A DNA stretch of 6,464 nucleotides, from positions 1 to 6,464 of the forward strand of contig CAIYZX010000412.1 in NCBI GenBank assembly GCA_903930745.1, given 5' to 3'. Positions 4,596-6,464 of the stretch are shown here, piece by piece. The DNA is from an uncultured Chloroflexota bacterium (lineage in GTDB: Bacteria > Chloroflexota > Limnocylindria > Limnocylindrales > CSP1-4). How positions within the stretch are numbered: the first letter of the stretch is position 1; every line of letters starts with the position of its first letter. The position numbers and the translations under genes were made by a program. Below the pieces are notes generated by a model. It worked only from the letters and a program-made list of their open reading frames with translations. It was not told the DNA's origin and ran no database searches.

Positions 4596-6050
4596 TCAGT
4601 CATCCGCGGGCGGCGGCTGCCCGATCTCGCTGAGCGCGTGGCGGTAGATCACGGCCCCGTCGATCCCCAGGGACGGGGAGACCAGCGTGGCGATATCGGT
4701 CACCAGCCGGTGCTCCAGGTGCGTGCCGGCGTGCTCGTCGATGATCCGGACGGCCCGTGCGGCGCAGCGGAGCACCTGGCGCGTCTCCAGCCGCCACGGG
4801 TCCTCCCAGAACCACCCGCAGGACGAGAACATCGCGAGGCGCCAGCGCTGGGCCTCCAGGATCTGCAGCAGCCGGTCACGGTCCGCGGCGGACGAGGCGG
4901 GGCCCAGGATCCGCTCCGCGAATGCATCGGGCGTTTCGGCGCCGATCACCACGTCCACGTAGGCGTTGCGCGCCGCCCACAGGTCGTCCAGGCCGGGCAG
5001 CTCCGCCGCCAGCGCCTCGGACACCGTGTCGATCGCGCCGGCCAGGCGCTCCAGGGCCATGCGCAGGGGCGCCTTCCAGCGGCTGTCGTGGGCGCACGGG
5101 CACTCGCCGCTCCAGCGCAGCACGCCGTGGTGGCAGGACCACGAGGTTCGCTCGCGGATCCTGATCTCCGGGTGCAGGTGCCCGCCCTCCGGGGCGGCGG
5201 CGGTGGCGAGGGTGACGACCTCGAAGCCGCGGTCGCCCAGGTTCTCGTCCGGGGCAACCAGCCGGTCCAGGAACAGGTCGCGGAACGTCTGGTGGTGGCC
5301 GTACAGCTCCCCGTCGGACGCAAGCACCATGAGTGGGGCGGCGCCCGTGGGCAGCGGGGTGGTCAGCCGCGGACCGATGCGCTCGCGCACGAACCGGTCC
5401 GCATCGGCCGTCACGTCCGGCTGGAACGAGATGGCGCCGGACAGCTCCGCGTCGTAGAAGGCAACGTTCACGTGGTGGCCGCCGCCGGTCTCCACGCGGT
5501 ACGGGCGCCGGTTGTCCAGGACCGCGGTCTCCGCCTGCCAGGGCGCGAGGATGGTGGCCTCCACGCCCTCCTCCGCCATGATCCGGAGCGTGGCGAGATC
5601 AACGGCCGTCTCCGGGAGCCACATGGCGTGCGGACGCCGGCCGAAGCGGACCTCGAAGTCACGCAGGCCCCAGCGGATCTCCGTGCGGCGGTCATGGACG
5701 GACGCGAGCGGCAGGATGGTGTGGTGGAAGGACTGGGCGATGCCGGACCCGCCCGCGGTCACGCCGTCCGGGCCCCTGCTGCCCCCGTTGCGGTCCGCCT
5801 GCCCGAAGCCTGCGAGCACCTCCGGGGCGTGCTCCGCGAGGTAGGCCGTCAGCGTGGGCCCCAGGTTCCAGGAGGTGCGCTCCAGGGTGTCCCGCTGCGA
5901 GATGGGCCGGTAGCACTCCGCGATGATGCGGTCCGTCCAGTCCCGGTACGGCGCGGCGGTGGTGTCCGGCGGCACGTGCCCGGTCCACGGGTCCGTGCGC
6001 ATGGGCTGGTAGAAGTGCGCATGGACGACCAGGCGCGGGCGGGCGCTCAT
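4596..6050 (-). CDS. Glycoside hydrolase family 57 protein with DUF3536-type C-terminal region (short form)
   Basis: This 484-residue cytosolic protein lacks a signal peptide. It begins with the GH57 barrel, the family of alpha-glucan-active enzymes (amylases, 4-alpha-glucanotransferases, branching enzymes). Visible conserved regions are HAHFYQP (10-16); WNLGPTL (61-67); MWLPETAVD (143-151), whose Glu147 matches the family's nucleophile position; and SDGELYGHH (245-253), whose Asp246 matches the acid/base position. Both catalytic residues appear intact. The DUF3536-like part follows: SWSCHHGVLRWSGECPC (303-319), RWKAPLR, NAYVDVV, and QRWRLAMFSSCGWFWEDP (401-418). As I remember the family, DUF3536 proteins run to about 800 residues; this one ends soon after the SCGWF region, so about 300 C-terminal residues seem absent. 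The start at 6050 sits just before the GH57 fold; the open frame upstream is compositionally noisy and overlaps the neighbouring gene. No strong ribosome binding site is seen. It lies 113 bases after another GH57-type gene on the same strand. The exact reaction is unassigned. Confidence 0.9.
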   Translation of the reverse strand: MSARPRLVVHAHFYQPMRTDPWTGHVPPDTTAAPYRDWTDRIIAECYRPISQRDTLERTSWNLGPTLTAYLAEHAPEVLAGFGQADRNGGSRGPDGVTAGGSGIAQSFHHTILPLASVHDRRTEIRWGLRDFEVRFGRRPHAMWLPETAVDLATLRIMAEEGVEATILAPWQAETAVLDNRRPYRVETGGGHHVNVAFYDAELSGAISFQPDVTADADRFVRERIGPRLTTPLPTGAAPLMVLASDGELYGHHQTFRDLFLDRLVAPDENLGDRGFEVVTLATAAAPEGGHLHPEIRIRERTSWSCHHGVLRWSGECPCAHDSRWKAPLRMALERLAGAIDTVSEALAAELPGLDDLWAARNAYVDVVIGAETPDAFAERILGPASSAADRDRLLQILEAQRWRLAMFSSCGWFWEDPWRLETRQVLRCAARAVRIIDEHAGTHLEHRLVTDIATLVSPSLGIDGAVIYRHALSEIGQPPPADD

Positions 6051-6140
6051 CCGGGCATTCTCGCACCGGTGAGGGTTTCCGCGCGCCTTCGCCCCCGCGC
6101 CGGCGGTCCGGCTCACCCCTCGCCTCGCGCCCTCGCCACT

Positions 6141-6171
6141 CGCCCCGCCAGGGGCGCCGCTGACTAGCGGC
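6141..6171 (-). repeat. Two adjacent short hairpins at the end of the upstream GH57-type gene
   Basis: On either strand CGCCCC (6141-6146) pairs with GGGGCG (6151-6156), and GCCGCT (6156-6161) pairs with AGCGGC (6166-6171). The second stem encloses the stop codon (6164-6166) of the upstream gene. No T-run follows on the minus strand, so this is more likely an RNA-stabilising or weak terminating structure between two cotranscribed genes than a full terminator. High GC content makes short stems common by chance. Confidence 0.35.
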
Positions 6172-6463
6172 CCAGCTCCTCCGCGGTCCGGTCGCGCGTC
6201 ACCGTCACGGCGTGCCGCACGGAGTGGCGCCGGACCTGCCCGGGCTCCAGGCGCACGGGCCACGAGAGCAGCAGCGAGCTGCCCTGGTAGACGCGCTCGA
6301 AGCCGGCCTCGGAGTTGGAGACGGTCTCGATGGGGCTCCACCAGGCGTCCGCCGCGGGCTGGGGGCGGGCCTCCACGGCCACACCAACGTAGTCGTTGCC
6401 GAAGCCGATGGCGCCGATGCCTGCCACCTCACCGCTGCCGTCGTGTGCGGTCCGGTCGCCGGC
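6164..6463 (-). CDS. GH57 4-alpha-glucanotransferase/alpha-amylase-type protein, C-terminal fragment (DUF1926-like)
   Basis: Only the last 99 residues are visible; the gene continues past the right edge. The segment PIETVSNSEAGFERVYQG (visible residues 44-61), followed by SSLLLSWPVRLEPGQ, matches the C-terminal beta-sandwich domain (DUF1926) found in GH57 4-alpha-glucanotransferases and alpha-amylases, where it packs against the catalytic barrel and contributes to substrate binding. The preceding strand-rich segment (DYVGVAVEARP) also fits. The catalytic domain is outside the window, so activity cannot be judged. A GTG at 6427 opens in this frame but would remove most of the protein, so the reading is treated as running in from the edge. 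It lies upstream of the GH57/DUF3536 gene on the same strand, suggesting a shared alpha-glucan pathway. The domain-family call is confident; the precise enzyme is not. Confidence 0.8.
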   Translation of the reverse strand, partial: AGDRTAHDGSGEVAGIGAIGFGNDYVGVAVEARPQPAADAWWSPIETVSNSEAGFERVYQGSSLLLSWPVRLEPGQVRRHSVRHAVTVTRDRTAEELGR

Positions 6464-6464
6464 C

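Noticed and set aside
4245..4603. Two minus-strand frames (82 and 116 codons) across the region of the small membrane gene and its terminator
   Set aside because: They run through the palindrome or the hairpins and look like translated GC-rich noise. The plus-strand ORF has the ribosome binding site and a sensible membrane helix.
6072..6150. Apparent short tandem repeats of CTCGCC upstream of the GH57/DUF3536 gene
   Set aside because: The copies are irregularly spaced and degenerate within a generally GC-rich stretch, so low complexity explains them.
4569..6167. 532-codon open frame antisense to the GH57/DUF3536 gene
   Set aside because: It has an Arg/Gly/Val/Ala-rich low-information sequence without domain motifs, while the minus strand carries intact GH57 motifs. 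A long shadow frame is expected at this GC content.
6051..6341. 97-codon N-terminal extension of the GH57/DUF3536 protein
   Set aside because: The extension is Arg/Ala/Gly/Pro-rich and overlaps the DUF1926-like coding region in a different frame. The GH57 barrel starts immediately after the ATG at 6050.

Overview
This is a high-GC, densely coded bacterial window with two functional blocks that meet at a small AT-richer regulatory island near 4211-4257. No rRNA, tRNA, CRISPR array, insertion sequence or phage gene is visible. The base composition, the GH57/DUF3536 gene beside a second GH57-type gene, and a very short membrane protein with a GADTRD motif suggest a high-GC Chloroflexota (Limnocylindria-like) or a deep actinobacterium. 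This assignment is tentative and rests on gene content only.

Left block (1-3095, + strand): the 3' part of an electron-transfer flavoprotein alpha subunit (etfA), a KduD-like short-chain dehydrogenase and an FGGY-family sugar kinase, probably one operon. ETF, SDR and FGGY kinase together recall the poorly understood E. coli ygc locus (ygcQ/ygcR ETF-like, ygcW SDR, ygcE kinase, ygcU flavin oxidase). The likely job is catabolism of a sugar, polyol or sugar acid. A flavin dehydrogenase outside the window would pass electrons to ETF, the SDR would interconvert a ketone and an alcohol, and the kinase would phosphorylate the product. The substrate cannot be read from the sequence.

Regulator (3121-4212, - strand): a GntR-family repressor with a YtrA-like winged helix-turn-helix and a large two-lobed C-terminal domain. 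It is convergent with the kinase, 25 bases apart. Its start codon touches a 46-bp imperfect palindrome (4211-4256) containing two TAGTNNACTA dyads, the probable autoregulatory operator. Divergent from it is a 43-codon gene (4293-4424, + strand) with a good ribosome binding site, encoding a one-pass membrane peptide. Behind that gene lie a hairpin with a pyrimidine loop ending in CCTCCTT (the anti-Shine-Dalgarno sequence) and a strong intrinsic-type terminator.

Right block (4596-6463, - strand): a GH57 glycoside hydrolase with the DUF3536-type C-terminal region, apparently a short version of that family. It is preceded by the 3' end of a gene whose C terminus matches the DUF1926 domain of GH57 4-alpha-glucanotransferases and alpha-amylases. 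Together these suggest intracellular alpha-glucan (glycogen or maltodextrin) metabolism, separate from the left block.
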